Source: Clostridia bacterium (GTDB lineage Bacteria > Bacillota_A > Clostridia > Christensenellales > Aristaeellaceae). Taken from it: a DNA stretch of 16,133 nucleotides. Position 1 is the first letter of the stretch. Every line of letters starts with the position of its first letter. Positions 6,451 to 13,500 of this stretch are shown piece after piece. Position numbers and translations under genes: made by a program. The notes beneath the pieces are model-generated. The model saw only the letters and a list, made by a program, of their open reading frames with translations. It did no database searches and was not told the DNA's origin. The DNA lies in contig JAFRJF010000261.1 in the NCBI GenBank assembly GCA_017432405.1, positions 1 to 16,133 of the forward strand, in the 5' to 3' direction.

Positions 6451-6485
6451 CAGCGCGGTCATCCTGAAAAGGACCGCGCTGTTTT
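6451..6485 (+). terminator. Rho-independent terminator of the Rrf2 gene
   Basis: CAGCGCGGTC (6451-6460) pairs perfectly with 6472-6481, with an 11-base loop and then TTTT (6482-6485). It lies 24 bases after the Rrf2 stop codon. Confidence 0.85.
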
Positions 6486-6494
6486 GTGATGCGC

Positions 6495-6531
6495 AAATAC
6501 TGATTTATCGCAGCGCGACAAATCAGAATTT
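6495..6531. repeat. Stop-codon palindrome family, copy 2 (diverged)
   Basis: A 17-bp stem with two mismatches (6495-6511 with 6515-6531), loop AGC, core CTGATTTATCGC. It follows the Rrf2 terminator instead of the stop codon itself and lies just upstream of the TATAAT (6544-6549) that may serve the next gene. Confidence 0.75.
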
Positions 6532-6577
6532 ACCTTCCTCCCCTATAATACACGCATCACCCCACAGGAGGCTCACC

Positions 6578-7318
6578 ATGTTCAACGCCCTTGGCATCGT
6601 CTACCTGCTGGCCGGCGGGGCCTGCATCGCCTTTTACTTCCTGATCGGCTTCTATTCCCGGTTCGGGCTGAGCATACAGTGGATATGGCTGGCGGCGGGC
6701 GCGGCGCTGATCGTCGCGGGCCTGCTGACCCGCGCGCCCGTGCCCCGCTGGCTGCGCTACGCCTGGCGGACGGTGCTGATCGCGGGGCTTTTGCTGCTGG
6801 CGGGGCTGGAGGGCCTGGTAATCAGCGGCATGAACGCCACGGCCCCGCCCGGCATGGATTACCTGATGGTGCTGGGGGCCAGCGTGTACGCCGACGGCCC
6901 CAGCCCCGCCCTCACCCGGCGGATCAACGCCGTGATGGGTTGCCTGGACCGGCATTCCGACGCCCTTATCATCGCCACCGGCGGCCAGGGCGACGGCGAG
7001 CCGGTCACAGAGGCCCAATGCATCCGCGACGAGCTGGTCAGCCGGGGCGTGGATCCCTCGCGCATACGCATGGAGGAGCGATCCACCAACACCTGGGAAA
7101 ACATGACCTTCTCCAAGGCCCTGCTCGACCGGGACGACGCCGCCGTGGGCATCGTCACCAACAACTTCCACGTCTGGCGCTCCCTGCGCCTGGCCCGCAA
7201 AGCAGGGCTGACGAACGTACACGGCATCGCCGCCGAATACACCGGCCCCACCCTGATCCACTTCATGGTCCGCGAGGCCATAAGCATCGCCGTGTGGTTC
7301 CTGCGGGGACGGCTGTGA
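6578..7318 (+). CDS. YdcF-like DUF218 membrane protein
   Basis: 246 residues. The ATG at 6578 follows AGGAGG by 6 bases. Three hydrophobic segments (about 3-25, 33-51, 62-84) precede a DUF218 domain (about 93-235). Family landmarks are DYLMVLGASVYADGPSPAL with RRI (94-116), IIATGGQGDGEPVTEAQ (131-147), RIRMEERSTNTWENM (163-176) and VTNNFHVWRSLRLARKAGL (193-211). In E. coli the relatives SanA and ElyC affect envelope integrity and polymer precursor supply, but no reaction is established for this clade. A TATAAT at 6544-6549 is well placed, with no good -35 box, and the repeat at 6495-6531 occupies that region. It ends 17 bases before the next gene's promoter, so it may be transcribed alone. 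Confidence 0.85.
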   Translation: MFNALGIVYLLAGGACIAFYFLIGFYSRFGLSIQWIWLAAGAALIVAGLLTRAPVPRWLRYAWRTVLIAGLLLLAGLEGLVISGMNATAPPGMDYLMVLGASVYADGPSPALTRRINAVMGCLDRHSDALIIATGGQGDGEPVTEAQCIRDELVSRGVDPSRIRMEERSTNTWENMTFSKALLDRDDAAVGIVTNNFHVWRSLRLARKAGLTNVHGIAAEYTGPTLIHFMVREAISIAVWFLRGRL

Positions 7319-7334
7319 CGTTTCTTTCCTTAAC

Positions 7335-7363
7335 TTGCGTCGCCACTGAAAATCAACTATAAT
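7335..7363 (+). promoter_or_regulatory. Predicted promoter for the S2P-scpA pair
   Basis: TTGCGT (7335-7340), 17 bases, TATAAT (7358-7363), starting 17 bases after the DUF218 gene's stop. Transcription would begin near 7370, giving a short leader of about 30 nt before the TTG start at 7399. Confidence 0.65.
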
Positions 7364-7398
7364 ATATCCATATTCATAAGCGCGGGAGGGCGGCGGCC

Positions 7399-8250
7399 TT
7401 GATCAGCTACATCGACGAATTCTTCCGGGACCCGAAGGGGATGCTGATATTCTTCCTGCTGGCGTTCCCGGGGCGCATCATGGCGCTTTCGCTGCACGAG
7501 TTTGCCCACGCCTGGATGGCGAACCGCTGCGGCGACCCCACGGCGAAGCTGATGGGCCGCCTGACCGTCAATCCGGCCAGGCACCTGGACCCGCTGGGCA
7601 CGGTACTGATGCTGGTGGTGGGCTTCGGCTGGGCCAGGCCGGTGCCGGTGAACCCGAGGAACTTCCGCAACCCCCGCTGGGACGACCTGAAGGTGTCGCT
7701 GGCGGGCGTGACCATGAACCTGATCATGTTCGCGCTGAGCCTGATGGTGATGACCGCCGCGGTGGCGGTGGCGCTGTCCCGGGTGCCGGCGGGCAACCTG
7801 ACCACCACCGGCGTGCAGGTGTTCCGGATGAACTACCTGGGCACCGACGCGCTGATCTTCCCCGCCGACAACACCTACGTGCCGCTGAAGACGCTGCTGA
7901 GCAACCTGCCCTACTACCCCGGCGAGACGCTGATCAAGCCGGTGTTCGGCTCGGTGGCCGGGAACCTGTACCAGATGGTGGGCTACTTCTGCATGACCAA
8001 CCTGGTGCTGTGCCTGTTCAACCTGCTGCCCATCCCCCCGCTGGACGGCTACCACGTGCTCAACGACCTGCTGCTGCGCCGCAGGCAGCTGTTCGCCAGC
8101 CCCCAGACCGCCCGCATCGCCAGCACCGTGCTGTTCGTGCTGGTCATCACCGGCGTGGTGGGCCGGGGCATCGGCTGGCTGGACGCGAAGATCCTCGCCG
8201 GCGCGGGCAATATCGCCGCCGCCGCGCTGCGGGCATTCAAGTTGATGTAA
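7399..8250 (+). CDS. Site-2 protease family (M50, YwhC-like) membrane metalloprotease
   Basis: 283 residues. The start is TTG at 7399, with GGGAGG (7384-7389) 9 bases upstream and no better ATG nearby. Zinc site: H33-E-F-A-H37 in the first transmembrane helix and D216 in FNLLPIPPLDGYHV. The conserved GDPTAKLMGRLTVNPARHLDPLGT is at 45-67, and SLAGVTMNL at 100-108 is the family's loop. The region between that loop and the DG motif (about 110-205) looks longer than in short YwhC proteins and carries a roughly 70-residue soluble stretch (128-195). Such proteases cut transmembrane or membrane-proximal segments; no partner substrate is identifiable. In Bacillota this gene commonly precedes scpA, as here (17 bases apart), so the two probably form an operon. 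Confidence 0.9.
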   Translation: MISYIDEFFRDPKGMLIFFLLAFPGRIMALSLHEFAHAWMANRCGDPTAKLMGRLTVNPARHLDPLGTVLMLVVGFGWARPVPVNPRNFRNPRWDDLKVSLAGVTMNLIMFALSLMVMTAAVAVALSRVPAGNLTTTGVQVFRMNYLGTDALIFPADNTYVPLKTLLSNLPYYPGETLIKPVFGSVAGNLYQMVGYFCMTNLVLCLFNLLPIPPLDGYHVLNDLLLRRRQLFASPQTARIASTVLFVLVITGVVGRGIGWLDAKILAGAGNIAAAALRAFKLM

Positions 8251-8267
8251 ATTAGGAAAGAGGAAAC

Positions 8268-8984
8268 ATGTCCTACATCGTATCCCTAAAGGAATTCGAC
8301 GGTCCGCTGGACCTGCTTTTGACGCTGATCTCCAACGCGAAGATCGACATCCACGACATCTTCGTCAGCCAGATCACCGAGCAGTACCTGGAAACCATGT
8401 CGCTGGTGGATGAGCTGGACATGGATTCCGCCAGCGAGTTCCTGCAGATGGCCGCCACGCTGCTGGAGATCAAGAGCCGGGCGATGCTGCCCAAGCCGCC
8501 CAAGCCCGAGGACCCCGACGAGCTGTCGCCGGAGGAGGCCCTGATCCGGCAGCTGGAGGAATACCGCCAGTTCAAGGAGGTCTCCGCCCGGATGCACCAG
8601 CTGGAGGAGGAGGCCCGGGCGCTGATGACCAAGCTGCCGGAGGAATACCCGCTGCCGCCGCCCAACATCGAGATCACCGGCCTGACGCTGGAGAAGCTGC
8701 TGAAGGCGTACCGGCGGGTGCTGGAGCGGGCCGCCCGCAACGACGCCGACGACCGCATGGCCAGCCGGGAGATCCGCCGGGACAGCTTCACGGTGGCCGG
8801 CTGCATGGCCCGCATCAGCCGCATGGTGCGCAAGGGCAACTGCACCTTTTCCCAGCTGTTCGGCGACGACTACACCCGCCAGGAGGTCGTGACCATGTTC
8901 ATGGCCCTGCTGGAGCTGATCAAGCTGAACCGCCTCCACGTCAAGCAGGATTCCGCCTACGAGGATATCGTGCTGAGCGCTTAG
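8268..8984 (+). CDS. scpA: Segregation and condensation protein A
   Basis: 238 residues, the normal ScpA (kleisin) length. The ATG at 8268 is preceded by a GGAAAGAGGA purine tract. The N-terminal part (VSLKEFDGPLDLLLTLISNAKIDIHDI) is the SMC-neck-binding helical domain; LDMDSASEFLQMAATLLEIKSRAMLPKP follows. An acidic linker leads to a C-terminal winged helix (about 165-238, with CTFSQLFGDDYTRQEVVTMFMALLELIKLNRL) that would close on the other SMC head. It works with SMC and ScpB in chromosome compaction and segregation. ScpB usually lies directly downstream but is absent here; the next gene is a VanW protein. Its TAG overlaps the palindrome at 8984-9028. Confidence 0.95.
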   Translation: MSYIVSLKEFDGPLDLLLTLISNAKIDIHDIFVSQITEQYLETMSLVDELDMDSASEFLQMAATLLEIKSRAMLPKPPKPEDPDELSPEEALIRQLEEYRQFKEVSARMHQLEEEARALMTKLPEEYPLPPPNIEITGLTLEKLLKAYRRVLERAARNDADDRMASREIRRDSFTVAGCMARISRMVRKGNCTFSQLFGDDYTRQEVVTMFMALLELIKLNRLHVKQDSAYEDIVLSA

Positions 8985-9028
8985 CAAATACTGATTTATC
9001 GAGCTGTGCTCGATAAATCAGTATTTGC
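8984..9028. repeat. Stop-codon palindrome, copy 3
   Basis: The longest stem of the family: a perfect 21 bp (8984-9004 with 9008-9028), loop TGT, core CTGATTTATCGAGC. Its first base is the last base of the scpA TAG. It probably acts as the terminator of the S2P-scpA unit; a run of seven T's lies about 13 bases further on. Confidence 0.85.
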
Positions 9029-9123
9029 CGTTAACTGTCACCTTTTTTTCGCACATCACGGAACTTTCCCGCCGCGCGCTTCGTCCAACTTCTATAAAAC
9101 GAAAGCGGAGGAGGCAGAGAAAA

Positions 9124-10557
9124 ATGCTTCGGCGGATGACCGCTCTGATACTTGCCCTGTTATTGGTCGTGACGGCGGTGCCTGTGGCGCTGGCGGCTTC
9201 AGGATCCTACAGCGCGCATACCCCGCTTTCCGGTGCCGGCAGCGACAAGCTGAACAACCTGCGCTTGGCAGCCCAGGCCATCGACGGCACGACCGTCGCC
9301 CCCGGCGAACACTTTTCCTTCAACGGCACGGTGGGCCCCCGCGAAAAGCGGCGGGGCTACCGCACGGCCCCCAACGGTCGCGGCGTCCTGGTCACCGGCG
9401 GCGGCGTAGCCCAGGTGGCCTCCACCCTCTACATGGCCCTTTTGCAGGTGGGCGCAGATGTGGACATCGACCCGGTCAAGACCTACGGCGCGCGCTTCAC
9501 AGACGACTATGTCCAGAATCCCTCCCTGGCCATCATCACTGATTACGACGCCGGCATCGACCTGGGCTTTACCAATCTGATCGGCGATATGCGCATCGAC
9601 ATGTGGATGGATGAGGATGACCTGTGGTGTGTCGTCACCGTCGGCCAAAGCGGCGGGCGGGGAAAATTGGAGCAGAGCAGCTCCAGCCTATCCTTCCTGG
9701 ACGAAGGCGGGAAGGTGGATGACTCGAATCCTTCGGGCTTCTACGATTCCATTTCCGATGACGTCGGGGGCGGAAAGGTGGACAGCTCGAATCCTTCGGG
9801 CTTCTACGATTCCATTCCCGATGACGTCGGGGGCGGAAAGGTGGACAGCTCGAATCCTCAGGGCTTCTACGATTCCATTCCCGATGACGTCGGGGGCGGA
9901 AAGGTGGACAGCTCGAAATCCCCGGGCTTCTACGATTCCATTCCCGATGACGTCGGGGGCGGAAAGGTGGACAGCTCGAATCCTCAGGGCTTCTACGATT
10001 CCATTCCCGATGACGATGACCGTATCGAGGTTGTGTACGACGACGACCCGTGGTCCTACTCGATCCGCGACGGCGGCATCTATGACAGCCAGGATGACAT
10101 GTCTCCGTTCAGCCCCCAGGGCTCGGCGATCATCAATTGCGGTGGCGACCCGGACGTGGTGCACAACGTGACCCTGGCGGCGGACTGCCTCAACGACACG
10201 ATGCTTGATTCCGGCGACTTCTTCTCCTTCAACGACGTGGTCGGCCCCCGCACCAAGAAATACGGCTACCGGCGGGCAGTCAACGGCCGCGGCGCGAAGG
10301 TGACCGGCGGCGGCGTGGCCCAGGTGGCCAGCGCCCTGTGGCTGGCCATTAAGGACCTGGACAACATCAAGATCACCGAAAAGAGCACCTACGGTAGCCG
10401 CTACAACCAGCGCTACGTCGCCGACCCCGCCGACGCGATCCTCACCGACTACGCCTCCGGAAGGGATTTCTGCTTCCGCTACACCGGGAAAACCCGCCTG
10501 ACCATCTACGCCTATGTGGAAGGCGGCCGCCTGTACTGCGACGTGATCGAGGATTGA
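9124..10557 (+). CDS. Secreted protein with two VanW domains separated by a 21-residue tandem repeat
   Basis: 477 residues. The ATG at 9124 has GGAGGAGG about 8 bases before it; the frame extends upstream but without signals. A signal peptide covers 1-24. VanW domain 1 is about 35-175 (NNLRLAAQAIDGTTVAPGEH, FSFNGTVGPRE, GGGVAQVASTLY at 92-103). Five copies of a 21-residue repeat cover 194-298 (GGGKVDSSNPSGF then YDSIPDDV). VanW domain 2 is about 338-475 (NVTLAADCLNDTMLDSGD, FFSFNDVVGPRT, GGGVAQVASALW at 395-406). Family members usually read GGGVCQVSSTL; both copies here have alanine in place of the cysteine. VanW domains are common on clostridial surfaces and are named from vancomycin clusters, but their biochemical role is unknown and no resistance genes are nearby. 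No wall anchor is visible. Domain calls are firm, function is not. Confidence 0.88.
   Translation: MLRRMTALILALLLVVTAVPVALAASGSYSAHTPLSGAGSDKLNNLRLAAQAIDGTTVAPGEHFSFNGTVGPREKRRGYRTAPNGRGVLVTGGGVAQVASTLYMALLQVGADVDIDPVKTYGARFTDDYVQNPSLAIITDYDAGIDLGFTNLIGDMRIDMWMDEDDLWCVVTVGQSGGRGKLEQSSSSLSFLDEGGKVDDSNPSGFYDSISDDVGGGKVDSSNPSGFYDSIPDDVGGGKVDSSNPQGFYDSIPDDVGGGKVDSSKSPGFYDSIPDDVGGGKVDSSNPQGFYDSIPDDDDRIEVVYDDDPWSYSIRDGGIYDSQDDMSPFSPQGSAIINCGGDPDVVHNVTLAADCLNDTMLDSGDFFSFNDVVGPRTKKYGYRRAVNGRGAKVTGGGVAQVASALWLAIKDLDNIKITEKSTYGSRYNQRYVADPADAILTDYASGRDFCFRYTGKTRLTIYAYVEGGRLYCDVIED
9703..10017 (+). repeat. Five in-frame copies of a 63-bp tandem repeat
   Basis: The 63-bp (21-codon) period is exact, and the copies are nearly identical at DNA level, pointing to recent expansion. 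Copy 1 is the most diverged. Copy 4 carries a one-base insertion and a compensating one-base loss within 15 bases, turning SSNPQGF into SSKSPGF while keeping frame. The encoded spacer is rich in D, S and G and acidic. Confidence 0.95.
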
Positions 10558-10636
10558 GCGAACCCGAAAGCCCATCCCCCGAAGAAGGCGCCTTTGCCTT
10601 CCCGGATAACATAGATATTCCCTCCCCCTCCTCTCA

Positions 10637-10682
10637 GCGGCGAAGGAAGAGCCATCACCGGCCCCTTCGCCGCACTTTTTTT
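10637..10682 (+). terminator. Rho-independent terminator of the VanW gene
   Basis: GCGGCGAAGG (10637-10646) pairs with CCTTCGCCGC (10664-10673), followed by AC and seven T's (10676-10682). It is 80 bases after the stop codon. Confidence 0.85.
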
Positions 10683-10733
10683 GCAGCAGCGGAGCCTGCC
10701 GATTCGCTCCTGCTAAGGTACGAAGGGGACCGT

Positions 10734-10781
10734 GGCGACTGATCGTCGCCGCTACATACATCCCCCGCACCTGTAGCGGCG
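10734..10781. other. Two mutually exclusive hairpins
   Basis: Stem 1 is GGCGAC (10734-10739) with GTCGCC (10745-10750). Stem 2 is CGCCGCTACA (10747-10756) with TGTAGCGGCG (10772-10781). They share 10747-10750, so only one can form. The GTAGCGGCGG character is also typical of dispersed intergenic repeats, so this may be a repeat instead of a switch. No anti-terminator and terminator pair with a U-tract is present. Confidence 0.4.
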
Positions 10782-10965
10782 GCCCTAAAGGACTAACTTC
10801 GTGTCGCAACCTGCCGCCACATCCCCCGCACCGCCCGATTGGCCGCACGCTATTGTCCCGCGTTACATCTTCTGCTGCAAAAATTAACAATCTCCCTCTG
10901 TACTTTACCATCATAAAGTGTTAAACTGTCATTGCAATATCACGCTTATGTGGAGGAAGAATGAC

Positions 10966-11742
10966 ATGAAGAAACTGCTTGCAGCCATACTGGTACTGAT
11001 GTTCGCCCTGATCGCCTGCGCCAGCGCCGAGGGCACCGTTTTTAAGATGGGCATCGACGCCGAATACCCGCCCTATTCCTACATGGGCGACGACGGCAGC
11101 TACACCGGCTACGACGTGGAAATGTGCGCGAAGGTCTGCGAGAAACTGGGCTGGACCCAGGAGATCGTTCCGATCAACTGGGACACCAAGCTGATCCAGC
11201 TGGATGCGGGCGACATGGACTGCATCTGGTCCGGCCTGACCATCGACGTGATCGATCCCGAGGCCTATGCCATCTCCATGGCCTACTCCGACAACAGCCA
11301 GATGATCCTGACCAAAAAGGGCAGCGGCGTCGAGACGCTGGACGACGTGGCCGGCAAGCGCGTGGGCGTGCAGCTGGGCACCTCCGCCGACATCCTGCTC
11401 TCCGAGGGCGGCGACGCAGCGGACTTCGGCGCGACCTTTGGCGAACTGGTGCGCTATGACAACTACAACATCGCCTTCACCGAGCTGATGGCCGGCGCCG
11501 TCGACGCCCTGGCCATCGACATCGGCGTGGCCAACGGCAAGATCGCCGAGTATGGCGACGACTACTACTGTGTATCCGAGCCCTTCGCCGCCGAAAAGTA
11601 CGGCATCTGCTTCCGCAAGGCCGACGCCGAAATGTGCAAGCAGGTGGAGGAGGCCTTCATGCAGCTGGTGGAAGACGGCACCTACGTCTCCCTGGCCGAG
11701 AAGTACGGCCTGGACACCGCCAACCTGTGCCTGGCGAAGTAA
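10966..11742 (+). CDS. Polar amino-acid-type ABC transporter substrate-binding protein (SBP_bac_3)
   Basis: 258 residues. The ATG at 10966 follows GGAGGA by 8 bases; the upstream in-frame ATG at 10918 lacks such a site. The signal sequence ends in FALIAC18ASA, which fits a lipobox (LIAC) but could also be cut after ASA. Family motifs are YPPYSYMGDDGSYTGYDVEM (34-53), GLTIDVIDPEAYAISMAYSD, LDDVAGKRVGVQLGTSADIL, and the ligand aspartate region VDALAIDIGVAN. The arginine that normally clamps the amino acid carboxylate (in T-x-x-R before the FS/IS segment) is missing; by eye D97 occupies that site. The ligand may therefore not be a standard L-amino acid. The permease and ATPase follow at 12041 and 12704. 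Confidence 0.9.
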   Translation: MKKLLAAILVLMFALIACASAEGTVFKMGIDAEYPPYSYMGDDGSYTGYDVEMCAKVCEKLGWTQEIVPINWDTKLIQLDAGDMDCIWSGLTIDVIDPEAYAISMAYSDNSQMILTKKGSGVETLDDVAGKRVGVQLGTSADILLSEGGDAADFGATFGELVRYDNYNIAFTELMAGAVDALAIDIGVANGKIAEYGDDYYCVSEPFAAEKYGICFRKADAEMCKQVEEAFMQLVEDGTYVSLAEKYGLDTANLCLAK

Positions 11743-11765
11743 ACGACGCGTTCACGCACAAACCC

Positions 11766-11800
11766 ATCAAAGGGCCCGTCCCCCAGACGTGCCCTTTGAT
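11766..11800 (+). terminator. Hairpin between binding-protein and permease genes (partial terminator)
   Basis: ATCAAAGGGC (11766-11775) pairs perfectly with 11791-11800, with a 15-base loop. TGCGTCTTGC follows, a poor U-tract. Located 24 bases after the binding-protein stop, it could protect the upstream mRNA and lower downstream expression, giving the excess of binding protein typical of such operons. Confidence 0.55.
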
Positions 11801-11813
11801 TGCGTCTTGCATA

Positions 11814-11977
11814 GAATGAGGAATTAGGAATGAGAAATGAGAAATGATGGTGCAAATCCTGCGGATTTGTTTGAATAAAAGAACCATCGAATCGCTGATA
11901 AACCGGGCGTTTCCTTTGAATAAAAAGAAATCCGTCAGGATTTCCTCCTGAATTTCTCATTCCTCATTCCTCATTAT
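11814..11977. repeat. Heptamer-armed intergenic element A
   Basis: The left arm has five 7-bp units (GAATGAG, GAATTAG, GAATGAG, AAATGAG, AAATGAT; 11814-11848). The right arm is inverted, with TTCTCAT, TCCTCAT, TCCTCAT (11954-11974). The core has mini-hairpins CAAATCC-TGC-GGATTTG (11853-11869) and GAAATCC-GTCA-GGATTTC (11927-11944). The core matches element B (13501-13673), including the shared strings GGATTTGTTTGA and AAAGAAATCCGT. No ORF is inside; it looks like a small non-autonomous element inserted between binding-protein and permease genes. Confidence 0.75.
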
Positions 11978-12040
11978 AAATGTCGCCCCTGACAAATTCG
12001 TATTTCCATACTTCAACCAACTAGCAAGGAGCAACCACCG

Positions 12041-12691
12041 ATGACTCTCACTGCCATGATCCTCAAGATGAGCGAAGGCCTGGGTCGCACCTGCGCCATC
12101 TTCTTTTTGACGCTGCTGTTTTCGCTGCCCCTGGGGCTGCTGGTGGCGCTGATGCGCATGTCGAAGAACAAGGTCGTCAGCACGATCACCAGCGCCTGCA
12201 TATCCGTGCTTCGCGGCACGCCGCTGATGCTGCAGCTGATCGCCGTGGCCTACGGCCCCTTCTACCTTTTCGGCTACACGCTGCTGGTGAAGGAGAAGCT
12301 GCTGGCCATCATCATCGCGTTCTCGCTGAACTACGCGGCCTACTTCGCGGAGATCTACCGCGGCGGCATCGAATCGATGCCCGTGGGCCAGTACGAGGCC
12401 GCCACCGTGCTGGGCTACAGCAAGGGCCAGACCTTCATGCGCATCATACTGCCCCAGGTGATCAAGCGCATACTGCCCAGCGTCACCAACGAGGTGATCA
12501 CGCTGGTCAAGGATACCTCCATGGCTTTCACGCTGGCCTACATGGAGATGTTTTCCATCGGCAAGCAGATCGCCAACAGTCAGTCCAGCTTCCTGCCCTT
12601 CGTGATCGCCGGCGTGTTCTACTACCTGATGAACATGATCGTGGCCTTCGCCATGTCCCGGTGCGAGAAGGCGCTGAACTACTACAGGTAA
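12041..12691 (+). CDS. Polar amino-acid-type ABC transporter permease (HisM/GlnP family)
   Basis: 216 residues, normal for the family. The ATG at 12041 is preceded by AAGGAG at 9 bases. About five membrane segments are visible, beginning with AIFFLTLLFSLPLGLLVALM and ending near VIAGVFYYLMNMIVAF. The N-terminal part carries the HisM/GlnP landmark CISVLRGTPLMLQL. The EAA loop that contacts the ATPase reads YEAATVLGYSKGQTFMRIIL then PQVIKRILPSV. A FAEIYRGGIESMPVGQ stretch precedes it, as usual. It forms the membrane channel, probably as a homodimer since only one permease gene is present. It is separated from its binding protein gene by element A, but the ATPase gene follows 12 bases later. Confidence 0.93.
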   Translation: MTLTAMILKMSEGLGRTCAIFFLTLLFSLPLGLLVALMRMSKNKVVSTITSACISVLRGTPLMLQLIAVAYGPFYLFGYTLLVKEKLLAIIIAFSLNYAAYFAEIYRGGIESMPVGQYEAATVLGYSKGQTFMRIILPQVIKRILPSVTNEVITLVKDTSMAFTLAYMEMFSIGKQIANSQSSFLPFVIAGVFYYLMNMIVAFAMSRCEKALNYYR

Positions 12692-12703
12692 GGGGGCGAG
12701 TGT

Positions 12704-13459
12704 ATGAATATCCTTGAAATCGAGCATTGCCGCAAGTCCTTTGACGGAATGGAGGTACTGCACGACATCTCCCTGACCGTCAGCGAGGGTCAGGTGGTGT
12801 CCATCATCGGGCCGTCCGGCTCCGGCAAATCCACGCTGCTGCGCTGCGCGACGCTGCTGGAGACCATGGACGGCGGCTCCCTCAAGTACCTGGGCAAGAG
12901 CGCCGCGCGGAGCGAGGGTGGGAAGTCCGTCTACGCCCCCCACGCCGAGCTGCACCAGCTGCGCTCGTCCTTCGGGCTGGTTTTCCAGAACTTCAACCTG
13001 TTCCCCCACTACACGGTGCTGAAGAACATCACCGAGGCCCCGATGCTGATCCAGAAGCGGGATAAGAAGGAGGTCTTCGCCACCGCCCGGGACCTGCTTT
13101 CGAAGATGGGCCTTGCCGACCGGGAGGATGCCTACCCCTACCAGCTCTCCGGCGGGCAGCAGCAGCGGGTGTCCATCGCCCGGGCGCTGGCCATGAAGCC
13201 GAAGATACTGTTCTTCGACGAGCCTACCTCCGCCCTGGACCCGGAGCTGACCGGCGAGATCCTGAAGGTCATCCGCGGCCTGGCCGCCGAGCACATGACG
13301 ATGGTCATCGTCACCCACGAGATGGCCTTCGCCCGGGACGTCTCTGACCACGTGATCTTCATGGACGGCGGCGTCATCGTCGAGCAGGGCAACCCCAACG
13401 ACATCATCAACAACCCCAGCCAGGAAAGGACGATCCAGTTTTTGGCGCGGTTCAATTAA
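12704..13459 (+). CDS. Polar amino-acid-type ABC transporter ATP-binding protein (GlnQ/HisP family)
   Basis: 251 residues. The ATG at 12704 has an AGGGGG site about 8 bases upstream. Walker A GPSGSGKST is at 36-44, the Q-loop at FQNFNLF (94-100), the signature LSGGQQQR at 148-155, Walker B ILFFDEPTSALDP at 168-180 with catalytic E173, and H205 in VTHE. A loop of about 25 residues (62-88, with SAARSEGGKSVYAPHAE) between Walker A and the Q-loop is somewhat longer than in GlnQ. There is no C-terminal regulatory domain, unlike MetN in this window. It powers the permease at 12041. Its TAA is the first three bases of the palindrome at 13457-13500, the probable terminator of the operon. Confidence 0.95.
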   Translation: MNILEIEHCRKSFDGMEVLHDISLTVSEGQVVSIIGPSGSGKSTLLRCATLLETMDGGSLKYLGKSAARSEGGKSVYAPHAELHQLRSSFGLVFQNFNLFPHYTVLKNITEAPMLIQKRDKKEVFATARDLLSKMGLADREDAYPYQLSGGQQQRVSIARALAMKPKILFFDEPTSALDPELTGEILKVIRGLAAEHMTMVIVTHEMAFARDVSDHVIFMDGGVIVEQGNPNDIINNPSQERTIQFLARFN

Positions 13460-13500
13460 CTTCTGATTTATCGAGCTGTTGCTCGATAAATCAGAAGTTA
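13457..13500. repeat. Stop-codon palindrome, copy 4
   Basis: A perfect 20-bp stem (13457-13476 with 13481-13500), loop TGTT, core CTGATTTATCGAGC. It starts exactly with the ATPase gene's TAA. The outer stem is AACTT/AAGTT, where copies 1 and 3 have AATA/TATT, so both arms changed together. Confidence 0.85.

Larger units (their letters stand above)
10558..10965. other. Gene-free interval upstream of the amino-acid transporter
   Basis: 408 bases. It contains the VanW-gene terminator (10637-10682), a pair of overlapping hairpins (10734-10781), and then AT-richer DNA from about 10860 that should hold the transporter promoter. TTAACA near 10886 with TACCAT 16 bases on is a weak candidate. No supported ORF is seen. 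Confidence 0.6.

Noticed and set aside
9025..9123. A longer N-terminus for the VanW protein starting at 9025
   Set aside because: The extension is basic and overlaps the palindrome at 8984-9028; the ATG at 9124 has GGAGG and starts the signal peptide.
9124..10557. A vancomycin resistance function suggested by the VanW name
   Set aside because: No vanH, ligase, vanX or two-component genes are present, and VanW domains are widespread in proteins unrelated to resistance.
9688..10914. A 408-codon open frame on the minus strand opposite the VanW gene
   Set aside because: It is a shadow of GC-rich codons; it contains only back-translations of the 63-bp repeat, has no ribosome binding site and lies fully antisense to a well-supported gene.
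11957..13351. A 464-codon open frame on the minus strand opposite the permease and ATPase genes
   Set aside because: It is antisense to two clear ABC transporter genes, has shadow-type composition rich in H, G, Q and L, and has no recognisable motif.
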